A stretch of DNA of 64,000 nt from Proluteimonas flavola (GTDB lineage: Bacteria; Pseudomonadota; Gammaproteobacteria; Xanthomonadales; Xanthomonadaceae): assembly GCF_021191705.1 (NCBI RefSeq), contig NZ_JAIWPU010000020.1, positions 1 to 64,000 of the forward strand, read 5' to 3'. Shown here one piece after another: positions 18,395-30,318 of this stretch. Made by a program: the position numbers and the translations under genes. The number at the start of each line of letters is the position of its first letter. Position 1 is the stretch's first letter. The notes below the pieces were generated by a model. The model had not been told where the DNA came from. It worked only from the letters and a program-made list of their open reading frames with translations, and did no database searches.

Positions 18395-19596
18395 TGCGTT
18401 CGCGATTGCCGATGCGTGCACACCACGGACCGCGTACTGCGCGGTCCGGGGTCGTGGCCGTGCTGGCCTGCCTGCTCGCATGGCCGGGCCACACCGTGGC
18501 GCAGTCCGGCGCGCAGACGGACACGGCGGAGCCTGCGCCCTCGCTGGCCGCGTGCAGGGCGCGCTTCGGGGTCGACAAGGCGTCCGAGCCGGCCTGCCTG
18601 CGCCTCGTCTACACCCGGCCGAGCAGCGACTGGCCCGCCCCGCATGTGGATGCCGGCGTGGCCTGGCGCGAGCTGGCGCCCTTGCCCGACACGCCGCCGC
18701 ACCCTGCAGACAATCCATCGACGCCTGCCCGCATCGCGCTCGGCAGGCGACTGTTCGAAGACCCGAAGCTGTCGCACTCGGGCCAGATCGCCTGCGCGAA
18801 CTGCCACGATCCGCAACTGGGCTGGGGCGACGGGCGCAGCGTGTCGTTCGGGCACGACCGGAAGACCGGGCGCCGCAATTCGATCGGCCTGCAGATGAGC
18901 GGCTTCATGCGCACGCTGTTCTGGGACGGCCGCGCGGATTCGCTCGAAGCGCAGGCGCTGCATCCGCTGGTCGATGGCGTCGAGATGGCCAACCGTTCCG
19001 TCGCGCGCGCGGTGCGCCGCGTGCGGCGCGATCCGTCGTATCGCACGCAGTTCCGCGAGGCGTATGGCGATGCGCCGCTCGATGCCGCGTTGATCGCGAA
19101 ATCCCTGGCGACCTTCCAGCGCAGCCTCGCGCCGCGCCGCTCGCGCCTGGACCGGTTCCTCGAAGGCAGCGACACGGCGCTGAGCGACCGCCAACTGCTG
19201 GGCCTGCACCTGTTCCGCACCAGGGCGCGTTGCATGAACTGCCATTCCGGGCCGGAGATGACCGACCACAGCTTCCACAACCTCGGCCTGCACTTCTACG
19301 GACGGGAGCGGCAGGATCTCGGGCGTTACGGGATCACCGGCGATCCGGCCGATGCCGGCAGGTTCCGCACACCTTCGCTGCGCGGCGTCGCCCGCACCGC
19401 GCCCTACATGCACAATGGCCTGATCCCCAGCCTCGACGGCATGCTGCGCATGTACAACGTGGGCATGCCGCGTCCGCGGCGGGGGCCCGACCAGCGGGAC
19501 GATCCGCTGTTCCCGGCACCCGACCCCTTGCTGCAACCTCTGGACTTGTCGCGCGAGGAGATCGACGCGATCGTGGATTTCCTCGAACAGACGTGA
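18394..19596 (+). CDS. Di-heme cytochrome c peroxidase (CcpA/MauG family)
   Basis: A 400-residue periplasmic protein with a signal peptide ending near VAQ and two CxxCH heme sites, CANCHDPQ (about residue 140) and CMNCHSGP (about 280). LGRRLFEDPKLS before the first site, LFWDGRADSLEAQ and RTPSLRGVARTAPYMHNG are typical of bacterial cytochrome c peroxidases and the MauG/MbnH branch, which reduce H2O2 or oxidise partner proteins. It starts inside the stop of the TonB receptor gene. A role in maturing or releasing the receptor's metal ligand is a reasonable inference but not shown. Confidence 0.9.
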   Translation: MRSRLPMRAHHGPRTARSGVVAVLACLLAWPGHTVAQSGAQTDTAEPAPSLAACRARFGVDKASEPACLRLVYTRPSSDWPAPHVDAGVAWRELAPLPDTPPHPADNPSTPARIALGRRLFEDPKLSHSGQIACANCHDPQLGWGDGRSVSFGHDRKTGRRNSIGLQMSGFMRTLFWDGRADSLEAQALHPLVDGVEMANRSVARAVRRVRRDPSYRTQFREAYGDAPLDAALIAKSLATFQRSLAPRRSRLDRFLEGSDTALSDRQLLGLHLFRTRARCMNCHSGPEMTDHSFHNLGLHFYGRERQDLGRYGITGDPADAGRFRTPSLRGVARTAPYMHNGLIPSLDGMLRMYNVGMPRPRRGPDQRDDPLFPAPDPLLQPLDLSREEIDAIVDFLEQT

Positions 19597-19629
19597 GCCG
19601 GTCCGGGCGCAACGCCGTTGCCGCTGGCG

Positions 19630-21318
19630 TCAGCGACGGCGCCCCGAACGCCAGATCGACAGCAGGATCCACACCCCGCCCAGTCCCGCGCCGACGAAGC
19701 CCACCACGCCCAGCGCCATCAGCCAGCGGTTGCCTGTCCCCACGCTGACACTGTTCATCACGATCGACGAGCCGATGACCAGGGCGGCCACGACCACGCC
19801 CATCGTCAGCCGGTTGGCGGCGCTGTTGACCTGGTCGCCGAAGGCCTCGAGCGACGTGACCTCGATCTGCCCGCGCAGACGTCCATGGCGCGCACTACGC
19901 AACAGCCGCCGCAGATCGCGTGGCAGGTCAGCCAGCAGATCCAGCGCGCCCATCAGCGACTGCTGCCCGCGTTGCGCCAGCGCACGCGGCGAATGACGCT
20001 GCCACATGATCCGCTGCAGCCATGGCTGCGCGGCAGCGGTCATGTCGAAATCGGGATCGAGTTGCCGGCCCAGGCCTTCCAGCGTCAGCAGCGCCTTGAT
20101 CAGCAGCGCGAGGTCCGGCGGCAACATCAGGCCGTGGCGCCGCAGCAGGCCGGTCACTTCGCCGAGCATCGTGCCCATCCGCAGGTCCTTCAGCAGGACG
20201 CCGCGGTACTGGTCGACGAACGCCTCGATGTCCGCCTGCAGCCGGGATTCGTCGACATCGGCGCCGTCGGCCCAGTCCAGCAGGACGTCGCTGACCATCT
20301 CCGACTGCTGGAACACCAGCCCGTACAGCAGCCGCGCGACCTGCTCGCGCAGCACCGGCGAGACATGCCCGACCATCCCGAAGTCGATCATCGCCACGCG
20401 CCCGTCGCGCAGGAAGAACAGATTCCCCGGATGCGGGTCGGCATGGAACACGCCATCCTCGAACACCATCTGCATCACGATGTCCGCGCCGGTGATCGCC
20501 AGCGCATGGCGGTCGAGGCCGGCGGCGTCGATCGCAGCCAGATCCGCGGCCGGTACGCCATCCACCAGCGCCTGCACGTTGAGCCGTTCGCAGGTCCACT
20601 CCCAGTACACCCGCGGCACCAGCACCCGCGGGTCGTCGACGAAGTTGACGGCGATGCGTTCGGCGTTGCGGCATTCGCGCGCGAAATCCAGTTCACGACG
20701 CAGCGAGGCGTCGAACTGGCGGACCACTTCGACCGGCCGGTAGCGGCGCAGGTCCGGTGCCTTCGCCTCGACGATTTCGGCCAGGCGCGTGAGCAGGCGC
20801 AGGTCGGCCTCGACCACTTCGCGGATGCCCGGCCGACGCACCTTGAGGATCACCGCGGTGCCGTCGTGCAGCCACGCGCGATGCGCCTGGGCCAGGGACG
20901 CCGCGGCGATCGGCACCTCCTCGAACCGCGCGAACACGCGCTCGGGCGCGTCGCCCAGATCCGCTTCCAGCTGCGCGCGCAGCGCGTCGATCGGTACCGC
21001 CGGCACCTGGCTCTGCAAGTGACCGAGCACCTCGATCCAGTCCGGCGGCAGCAGGTCCACGCGCGTGGCGAGGATCTGGCCCAGCTTGACGAAGGTCGGC
21101 CCCAGGTCCTGCAGCGCATGGCGCACGCGCTCGGGCGACGACAGCCGCAGCACCGAATCCTCGCCGCCCTGCGCGATGTGCAGCAGGCGGCCTGCGCGTT
21201 CGAGCGCGCCGGCCAGGCCGATGCGCTGCACCACGTCGCCGAAACCGTAGCGGATCAGGACCCCGGCGATCTCCTGCAGCCGGCCGAGGTCGCGGACGGT
21301 CGCGAGCGTCTCCCACAT
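19630..21318 (-). CDS. AarF/ABC1/UbiB-family atypical kinase
   Basis: A 562-residue UbiB-family protein, needed in bacteria for ubiquinone synthesis as an atypical ATPase. The family KxGQ motif is in TFVKLGQILATRVDLLP, the Ala-rich loop in AAASLAQAHRA, and the catalytic and metal residues in FHADPHPGNLFFL and AMIDFGMVG. Two transmembrane helices close the protein (VVVAALVIGSSIVMNSV and WLMALGVVGFVGAGLGGVWI). The start overlaps the pncC stop by one base. Because it is not beside ubiE/ubiJ, it may be a paralogue rather than the main ubiB, so I give no symbol. Confidence 0.88.
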   Translation of the reverse strand: MWETLATVRDLGRLQEIAGVLIRYGFGDVVQRIGLAGALERAGRLLHIAQGGEDSVLRLSSPERVRHALQDLGPTFVKLGQILATRVDLLPPDWIEVLGHLQSQVPAVPIDALRAQLEADLGDAPERVFARFEEVPIAAASLAQAHRAWLHDGTAVILKVRRPGIREVVEADLRLLTRLAEIVEAKAPDLRRYRPVEVVRQFDASLRRELDFARECRNAERIAVNFVDDPRVLVPRVYWEWTCERLNVQALVDGVPAADLAAIDAAGLDRHALAITGADIVMQMVFEDGVFHADPHPGNLFFLRDGRVAMIDFGMVGHVSPVLREQVARLLYGLVFQQSEMVSDVLLDWADGADVDESRLQADIEAFVDQYRGVLLKDLRMGTMLGEVTGLLRRHGLMLPPDLALLIKALLTLEGLGRQLDPDFDMTAAAQPWLQRIMWQRHSPRALAQRGQQSLMGALDLLADLPRDLRRLLRSARHGRLRGQIEVTSLEAFGDQVNSAANRLTMGVVVAALVIGSSIVMNSVSVGTGNRWLMALGVVGFVGAGLGGVWILLSIWRSGRRR

Positions 21319-21824
21319 CAGCGCGTCTCCACGGTTGCAGTCAACCCGCGCAGCGCAGCGGCGACGGTCTGTCGACGCACCGCGTCGCGGTCACCGTCGA
21401 ACTGGAACAGCGTCGCGCACGCGTAACCGCCGCGCCGTTTCCATGCGATCCAGACCGTGCCCACAGGCTTGTCGTCACTGCCGCCACCGGGACCGGCGAT
21501 GCCGGTCACCGCGACCGCCACGCTCGCACCGGAGTTCACCAGCGCGCCGGACACCATTTCGATCGCAGTCTCGCGGCTGACCGCGCCGGTCGTCTCCAGC
21601 GTGTGCGGGTTGACCCCGAGCAATGCCTGCTTGGCTTCGTAGCTGTAGGCCGCCATGCCGCAGTCGAACCAGTCGGAGCACCCCGCTACATCAGTCACGG
21701 CCTTGGCGATCCAGCCGCCGGTACAGCTCTCGGCGGTGACGAGACGATGGTGCGTCGCGCGCAGCAGCGTGCCGGTCGCTTCGGCGAGCGTGTGCAGCGC
21801 GGCATCGGAATGGGTGTCGTGCAT
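21318..21824 (-). CDS. pncC: Nicotinamide-nucleotide amidohydrolase (CinA C-terminal family)
   Basis: A 168-residue stand-alone CinA_C domain, the PncC enzyme that deamidates NMN to NaMN in pyridine nucleotide recycling. The signatures are LVTAESCTGGWIAKAVTDVAG and AVAVTGIAGPGGGSDDKPVGTVWIAW. Length is as in E. coli PncC. It is followed by a one-base overlap with the UbiB-like gene, suggesting an operon. In many gammaproteobacteria pncC lies next to mutS and recA; here a TonB receptor gene lies between pncC and mutS. Confidence 0.92.
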   Translation of the reverse strand: MHDTHSDAALHTLAEATGTLLRATHHRLVTAESCTGGWIAKAVTDVAGCSDWFDCGMAAYSYEAKQALLGVNPHTLETTGAVSRETAIEMVSGALVNSGASVAVAVTGIAGPGGGSDDKPVGTVWIAWKRRGGYACATLFQFDGDRDAVRRQTVAAALRGLTATVETR

Positions 21825-21921
21825 GGGCGGTCCCGCGATCGGAGCCGCCGTTGTACCGCATCGTGCCGCACGCGTCGCCCCGGCACCTGGAACAGGGTGT
21901 TGTCGACGCTCCGACCCGCGA

Positions 21922-21947
21922 ACGGCCGACCCTCCCGGGCCGGCCGT
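21922..21947 (-). terminator. Possible terminator after the TonB receptor
   Basis: Inverted repeat acggccg ... cggccgt with further GC pairing inside, just past the 3' end of the receptor gene at 21960. No T run follows, so it may only be a stabilising hairpin. Confidence 0.35.
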
Positions 21948-21959
21948 CGCGTCGAAGCG

Positions 21960-24548
21960 TCAGTAACGCAGGCGAAGCGTCATGCCGTAGGTGCGCGGCG
22001 CACCGAGGAACGCGTTCCAAGAACCGGCCTGGATCGGCGCGTCGATACCGACCTGCCTGTAGGTCTCGTCGGTCAGGTTCTGGCCCCAGAACTCGAGCAT
22101 CCAGCGCTGGTCGCGACGCCCGAAACCCAGGCGCGCGTTGACCAGCGCATAGCCGTCCTGCAGTTTCTCCGGGTCCAGATCGGAGCCGGTGTTGTACTCG
22201 GACATGTACTTGGCGCCGATGTTGAACCGGGCCTGCAGGTTCGCGCCGACGTCCCAGTCGTAGGTCACCGAGGCGTTGCCCGACCAGCGCGGTGCGAAGC
22301 TCATCTGGTTGCCGGGCAGCGCCACCAGTTCCGGATCCGGCAGCAGGTCGTCGCCGTATTCGGTCCTGGCGTAGGTGAAGCCGCCCTGCACCATCAGCCC
22401 GCGGACCGCCGGCTGCCACAGCACCTCCGCGTCGATGCCCTGCGAGGTGACCTTCGGGATCGAGCGCACGACGAACGCGGTGCCGAGGAAACTGTTGAGC
22501 TGGAAGTCCTCGTAGGTCTGGTGGAACAGCGCCGCGTTGAACAGCAGGTTGCCGCCGGCCCAGGTGGTCTTGAGGCCCAGCTCGTAGCTGTCGACGAACT
22601 CGCCGGGGAACGCGGTGTCGTCGACCGGGACGATGCCGGCGACGCCGCCGGACAGCCCGTTCGACGACTGCACGCGGTCGAGGTTGAAACCGCCGGCCTT
22701 GTAGCCGCGCGCGGCCGACACGTAGGTCATGACCTCGTCGGACCAGTCGTAGGCGACCTTCAGCGTGCCCGACCATTCCTTCTCGGTGCGCGCCTGGTAG
22801 GTGCTGCGGCCGTTGTGGGCGATGTTGGCCCAGGGCAGGCACATGAAACCGGCGACCTGCGGCGCGATCGCCGGGACCAGTTGCGCCAGCAGTTGCTGCT
22901 GCAGCGCCGGCGGCAGGCTGCCGAAACCGTTGATGCGCTGCGCCAGCGCGCCGCCGACGCGCGCGGCCGGGTTGGCCAGGGTCGCCGCGCAGGCCGGGCT
23001 GCCGTTGGGGTTGGCGAAGTCCGACTGCAGGGTCTTCTTCTCGCGGGTGTAGCGCAGGCCCAGGGTGACGTCGAGCGCATCGGTCACGCGGAAGGTGTTG
23101 TTGGTGAAGATCGCCGCGCTCCTGGCGTTCTGGGTGTAGCGGTCGAGCGCGCCGACGCCGGTGTAGTTGCTGCCGTAGGGCAACCCGCTGACCTGCGACA
23201 GGAACGTCGCCGGGTTGGCGGTATTGACGGTCAGCCCCAGCGGCGCCAGTTGCTGGGCCATGCCGGCGAGGACCTGGCTGCCGACCAGCGTCGACAGGTA
23301 GGGCTCGTAGACGCTGCCCATGTAGTAGGCATCGTTGCGGCCCAGGTCCTCGTCCGAATAGAACAGGCCGACCATCCAGTCGAGGCGGTCGGTCGAGCCG
23401 GTCAGGCGTAGTTCCTGGCTGAAGTTCTCGAACGCGACCAGCGAGGCGTCCTCCTCCGGCGGCCGGTACATGATGTCGGCGGCGGAGTAGTCGAAGTCGA
23501 TGCTGGTGATCGCCTTCCAGTCGCGGAACGCGGTGATCGAGGTCAGCACCGCCTCGTTGGCCCACGGCGTGGTCCAGTTGACCTCGGCCGAGACGCCCTT
23601 GTCCTTGATGTCCTGCTCGGTGGTGCGGTTGGCGTAGGCCAGGCGCCGGTCGAGATCCGGCACCGGGATCACGCCCTGTCCGCCCGGCGTCAACGCGTCG
23701 ATGATCGCCGCGGTCGGGCCGCGATGCGTGGTCACCGAGACGCAGCAGTTCTCCTCGCGGCTGGCGTAGTCGGCGATGATGTTGATGTCGAGCCCGGGCG
23801 TCGGCTCGAACAGCAACTGGCCGCGCAGTGCGTGGTAGTTGTTGTCGCCGTCGTCGGTTTCCCGACGCGGCCCGCCGGCGGTGACCACGTTGTCGACGCC
23901 GTCGCGCTTGCGCTTGGTGGCGTAGATGCGGAACGCGGCGTTCTCGCCGAGCGCGTCGTTGTACGCACCGCCGACGCCGATGTGGCCGTAGTTGCCGACG
24001 GTGATCTCGCCCTCCGCCGACTGGGTGTAGCTCGGACGCCGGGTGATGACGTTGATGACGCCGGCCGAGGTGTTCTTGCCGAACACCGTGCCCTGCGGCC
24101 CCTTCAGCACCTCGATGCGCTCCAGCTCGCCCAGGTCGCCGAAACCGATGCTGTTGCGCGCGCGGTAGACGCCGTCGATGACGATGCCCACCGACGACTC
24201 CAGGCCCGGATTATCGCCGACCGTGCCGATGCCGCGGATGCGCGCGGTGGTCTGCGCCGCCGACTGCGTGCTGGTCACCGTCAGGCCCGGCACCAGGACC
24301 TGCATGTCCTTGATGTCGCGCACGCCGGTGTCCTGCAACAGCTGCTCGCCGAGCACGTTGATGACGATCGGCACGTCCTGCAGCGCCTCCTCGCGTTTCT
24401 GCGCGGTGACGGTGATCGCCGACAGCGTGGTCGGTGTTTCGTCGTCCGTGGTGGTCGACTGCGCCAGCGCGGGCGCAGCGACCGTGGCGGCCAACGCGAC
24501 GACGACAGCGTGGCAGAGGAGGCTGCGCCGCAACTTGCATGTATCCAT
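21960..24548 (-). CDS. TonB-dependent receptor (sphingomonad/xanthomonad type)
   Basis: An 862-residue receptor with a signal peptide ending in APALAQ. A likely TonB box follows (TLSAITVTAQKREE), then the plug (ALQDVPIVINVLG, ARIRGIGTVGDNPGLESSVG, LERIEVLKGPQGTVFGKN) and a 22-strand-type barrel ending in TYGMTLRLRY. This sequence type is common for receptors of complex organic ligands; the substrate is not readable. ATG 24548 is preceded by GGGGGA on the minus strand. A VTTHRGP loop has two adjacent cysteines (EENCCVSV). It separates pncC from mutS. Confidence 0.92.
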   Translation of the reverse strand: MDTCKLRRSLLCHAVVVALAATVAAPALAQSTTTDDETPTTLSAITVTAQKREEALQDVPIVINVLGEQLLQDTGVRDIKDMQVLVPGLTVTSTQSAAQTTARIRGIGTVGDNPGLESSVGIVIDGVYRARNSIGFGDLGELERIEVLKGPQGTVFGKNTSAGVINVITRRPSYTQSAEGEITVGNYGHIGVGGAYNDALGENAAFRIYATKRKRDGVDNVVTAGGPRRETDDGDNNYHALRGQLLFEPTPGLDINIIADYASREENCCVSVTTHRGPTAAIIDALTPGGQGVIPVPDLDRRLAYANRTTEQDIKDKGVSAEVNWTTPWANEAVLTSITAFRDWKAITSIDFDYSAADIMYRPPEEDASLVAFENFSQELRLTGSTDRLDWMVGLFYSDEDLGRNDAYYMGSVYEPYLSTLVGSQVLAGMAQQLAPLGLTVNTANPATFLSQVSGLPYGSNYTGVGALDRYTQNARSAAIFTNNTFRVTDALDVTLGLRYTREKKTLQSDFANPNGSPACAATLANPAARVGGALAQRINGFGSLPPALQQQLLAQLVPAIAPQVAGFMCLPWANIAHNGRSTYQARTEKEWSGTLKVAYDWSDEVMTYVSAARGYKAGGFNLDRVQSSNGLSGGVAGIVPVDDTAFPGEFVDSYELGLKTTWAGGNLLFNAALFHQTYEDFQLNSFLGTAFVVRSIPKVTSQGIDAEVLWQPAVRGLMVQGGFTYARTEYGDDLLPDPELVALPGNQMSFAPRWSGNASVTYDWDVGANLQARFNIGAKYMSEYNTGSDLDPEKLQDGYALVNARLGFGRRDQRWMLEFWGQNLTDETYRQVGIDAPIQAGSWNAFLGAPRTYGMTLRLRY

Positions 24549-24814
24549 GTTGTCCCCCGAGTGACGTGGTGTGGTTTTTTTAGAAACCGACGCCCGACGG
24601 CATTGCGCCATCGGGATTCCCCGCAGCTCCGGTCATCGTGGGGGACAGACCGGAACGTGACGGCAGTCGCCTGCCGTGAACGGAAACCTAACACACCTTT
24701 CCAGACGCGTGGGCATGGAGATCGCGCGCCATGGCGGACCCGCCCCGAGGTCACGCGGACCACGGAAATCCATGAATTCGGGCAGACTATGCGGCCGGTC
24801 GAACGAGCGATTTG

Positions 24815-27415
24815 ATGTCCGCGCCCCAGCACACTCCCTTGATGCAGCAGTTCTTCGCCGCCAAGGCCGAACACCCCGACGTGCTGCTGTTCTTCCGCAT
24901 GGGCGATTTCTACGAGCTGTTCTACGACGACGCCCGCAAGGCGGCGCGGCTGCTCGACATCACCCTGACCCAGCGCGGCAATTCGGCCGGCGCGCCGATC
25001 CCGATGGCGGGCGTGCCGCACCACGCGGCCGAAGGCTATCTCGCACGGCTGGTCGCGCTGGGCGAGTCGGTGGCGATCTGCGAACAGATCGGCGATCCCG
25101 CCGCGAGCAAGGGCCTGGTGGAACGCAAGGTCGTGCGCATCGTCACGCCGGGCACGGTGACCGACGAAGCGCTGCTGCAGGAACGCCGCGACACCTTGCT
25201 GATGGCGGTCGCACGCAATCGCGCCCGACAGTACGGCATCGCCTGGGCGGATCTGGCCGGCGGCCGCTTCCTCGTTTGCGAATGCGCGAACGAGGACATG
25301 CTCGAAGCGGAAATCGCGCGGCTCGATCCGGCCGAACTGCTGGTGCCCGACGAAGACGGCTGGCCGGGCTTCCTGTCCGAGCGCACCGGTGCGCGCCGTC
25401 GGCCGCCGTGGCTGTTCGATGCCGACTCCGGCCGTCGTCAGCTGCTGCAGTTCTTCGGTCTGCACGACCTCACCGGTTTCGGCATCGACGACCGGCCGCT
25501 GGCGATCGCCGCAGCCGCTGCCCTGCTCGGCTACGTCGAGGAAACCCAGAAGCAGCGACTGCCGCATCTGACGTCCATTTCGGTGGAAAGCGGCGACGGC
25601 GCGATCGCGATGAACGCCGCGACCCGGCGTCATCTCGAACTCGATACGCGGATCGACGGCGACACCCGCAACACCCTGCTCGGCGTACTCGATTCCACCG
25701 TCACGCCGATGGGCGGGCGTCTGCTGCGGCGCTGGCTGCACCGGCCGCTGCGCGACCGCATCGTGCTGGGCGAACGCCTGCATGCGGTGCAGACACTGAT
25801 CGATTCCGGCGGCGACGGGACTCTGCGCGAGCGCTTCCGCGCGCTCGGCGACATGGAACGCGTGCTCACGCGTATCGCATTGCGCTCGGCGCGCCCGCGC
25901 GACCTCTCCACGCTGCGCGATGGTCTGGCGATGCTGCCCGATCTGCGCGGCATCCTCGGCACACTCGATTCGCCGCGGCTGCGCGCCCTGCACGACAGCC
26001 TCGGCGAGCACGCAGGCGAAGCGCATCTGCTGGCCACCGCACTGGTCGAGCAACCGCCGGTGCTGGCGCGCGACGGCGGCGTGTTCGCCGATGGCCACGA
26101 CGCCGAACTGGCCGAACTGCGACGGTTGAGCACCCACGCCGACCAGTTCCTCGTCGATCTGGAAACGCGCGAGCGCGAAGCCAGTGGCATCCCGACGCTG
26201 AAGGTCGGCTACAACCGCGTCCACGGCTATTACATCGAAGTCTCCAAGGCACATTCGGCGAAGGCGCCCGCGCACTACACGCGCCGGCAGACGCTGACCA
26301 ATGCCGAGCGCTACATCACCGAGGAACTCAAGACGTTCGAGGACAAGGTGCTGTCCGCGCGCGAACGGTCGCTGGCCCGCGAACGGCTGCTGTACGAACA
26401 ACTGCTCGACGCGCTCAACGATCGCATCGAAGCGCTCAAGCACTGCGCCGCCGCGCTCAGCGAACTCGACGTGCTGGCCTGCTTCGCCGAACGCGGCCAG
26501 GCGCTGGACTGGTCGCGCCCGCAACTCGACGACGCGCCCGGCATCCGCATCGAACGCGGTCGGCATCCGGTGGTCGAAGCGGTGCGCCGCGAACCCTTCG
26601 AGCCCAACGATCTGGTGCTCGGCGACGGCCACGAATTCGACTCGCGCCGCATGCTCGTCATCACCGGCCCGAACATGGGCGGCAAGAGCACCTACATGCG
26701 CCAGAACGCGCTGATCGTGCTGCTCGCGCACATCGGCAGCTTCGTGCCGGCCTCGCGTGCGGTGATCGGACCGATCGACCGCATCCTCACCCGCATCGGC
26801 GCCGGCGACGACCTGGCCAAGGGCCAGTCGACCTTCATGGTCGAGATGGCCGAGACCAGCTACATCCTGCACCATGCCACCGACCAGTCGCTCGTGCTGA
26901 TGGACGAGATCGGCCGCGGCACCTCGACCTACGACGGCCTCGCCCTGGCCGACGCCTGCGCGCGACACCTGGCATCGGCGAACCGCAGCTACACGCTGTT
27001 CGCGACGCACTACTTCGAACTCACCGCACTCGCGCAGCCCGGCAGCGGCATCGCCAACGTGCACCTCGACGCGGTCGAGCATCGCGACCAGCAGGGCAAC
27101 GAGACGCTGGTCTTCATGCACGCCGTCAAGGCCGGCCCGGCCGACCGCAGCTTCGGCCTGCAGGTCGCAGCGCTGGCCGGCCTGCCCAAGGCGGTCGTCC
27201 GCGACGCAAGGGCGCGACTGGCCGAACTCGAACAGCGACGCCACGACAGTCCCGCGCCCGCGCCGATGTCGGCCGCCACGCTCGACAGTCCGCAGCAGAT
27301 CGGTCTGTTCGCCCCCGCCTCGGCAGCGCTCGAAGCACTGGCCGGGCTGGATCCTGACGAGCTGACGCCGAAGCAGGCGCTGGAAGCGTTGTACCGGGTG
27401 CGGGCATTGCTCTGA
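24815..27415 (+). CDS. mutS: DNA mismatch repair protein MutS
   Basis: An 866-residue MutS, which recognises mismatches and starts repair. The mismatch-reading motif [10 protein letters not shown] (Phe-x-Glu) is at about residues 29-38. The ATPase has Walker [10 protein letters not shown] at 618-626, followed by [17 protein letters not shown] and FATHYFELT. The C-terminal helix-loop-helix and tetramer tail ([17 protein letters not shown]) are present. ATG 24815 is the likely start; a TTG codon immediately before it is in frame. The gene is divergent from the TonB receptor. Confidence 0.97.
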   Translation: MSAPQHTPLMQQFFAAKAEHPDVLLFFRMGDFYELFYDDARKAARLLDITLTQRGNSAGAPIPMAGVPHHAAEGYLARLVALGESVAICEQIGDPAASKGLVERKVVRIVTPGTVTDEALLQERRDTLLMAVARNRARQYGIAWADLAGGRFLVCECANEDMLEAEIARLDPAELLVPDEDGWPGFLSERTGARRRPPWLFDADSGRRQLLQFFGLHDLTGFGIDDRPLAIAAAAALLGYVEETQKQRLPHLTSISVESGDGAIAMNAATRRHLELDTRIDGDTRNTLLGVLDSTVTPMGGRLLRRWLHRPLRDRIVLGERLHAVQTLIDSGGDGTLRERFRALGDMERVLTRIALRSARPRDLSTLRDGLAMLPDLRGILGTLDSPRLRALHDSLGEHAGEAHLLATALVEQPPVLARDGGVFADGHDAELAELRRLSTHADQFLVDLETREREASGIPTLKVGYNRVHGYYIEVSKAHSAKAPAHYTRRQTLTNAERYITEELKTFEDKVLSARERSLARERLLYEQLLDALNDRIEALKHCAAALSELDVLACFAERGQALDWSRPQLDDAPGIRIERGRHPVVEAVRREPFEPNDLVLGDGHEFDSRRMLVITGPNMGGKSTYMRQNALIVLLAHIGSFVPASRAVIGPIDRILTRIGAGDDLAKGQSTFMVEMAETSYILHHATDQSLVLMDEIGRGTSTYDGLALADACARHLASANRSYTLFATHYFELTALAQPGSGIANVHLDAVEHRDQQGNETLVFMHAVKAGPADRSFGLQVAALAGLPKAVVRDARARLAELEQRRHDSPAPAPMSAATLDSPQQIGLFAPASAALEALAGLDPDELTPKQALEALYRVRALL

Positions 27416-27463
27416 AAGTGCGCCTCTGCCGACTCCGGCTTCGGGTCGGTCTTGAGAACCGTC

Positions 27464-27483
27464 GTCCCAGCGCACGCTGGGAC
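27464..27483. repeat. Short perfect palindrome after mutS
   Basis: gtcccagcg and cgctgggac face each other with a two-base loop. It lies about 50 bases past the mutS stop; it may act as a processing hairpin or be a remnant of the palindromic repeats seen elsewhere. Confidence 0.5.
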
Positions 27484-27635
27484 CCATTTTGATCCTGGCG
27501 CACCGGGCGAGAATCACAAAGGGTGAGCGGCAATCCGGCCGTTGATGCGCATTCCAGTCCAATCCGGAATGCGGGGCATCGAAGCCTCGCTGAATTCGCG
27601 CCCGCTCAGTCCGCGCAGCAGCCCGCCCAATCTCG

Positions 27636-27668
27636 ATAGCCCACCCCTATCGAATAGACGCGAACAAT
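27636..27668 (+). promoter_or_regulatory. Candidate OxyR-type site upstream of katG
   Basis: A perfect ATAG-N7-CTAT lies at 27636-27650 and an ATAG-N7-CAAT at 27654-27668. The OxyR consensus is two such units, but separated by 7 bases instead of the 3 seen here. A weak -10-like TACCCT lies at 27697. The context, upstream of a catalase-peroxidase gene, fits peroxide control. The start of katG is 256 bases downstream. Confidence 0.4.
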
Positions 27669-27704
27669 CGATTTCCCTCCCGCCAGTGACTGCGCCTACC
27701 CTGA

Positions 27705-30170
<2,466 letters not shown>

Positions 30171-30209
30171 CGCTTGCGCGACATCGCCCTCGGGCGATGG
30201 TGTGACCGG

Positions 30210-30241
30210 ACGCCGATGCCCATGCATCGGCGTTCGCGTTT
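30210..30241 (+). terminator. Probable terminator after katG
   Basis: A stem cgccgatgc facing gcatcggcg with a small loop, followed by ttcgcgttt. A shorter hairpin (catcgccctcgggcgatg) precedes it at about 30182-30199. Confidence 0.5.
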
Positions 30242-30318
30242 GCGGACATCGCACGCGTGATGCCGCCCCGCGGCGGTCCTACACTCGACGACCCGTTCCT
30301 TCAGAGACCCGGCGACCG

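Noticed and set aside
24281-27562. Open frame of about 1090 codons on the minus strand, antisense to mutS
   Set aside because: It is a by-product of high GC and codon bias opposite a certain mutS gene; its protein is a low-complexity Arg/Val/Ala sequence with no domain.
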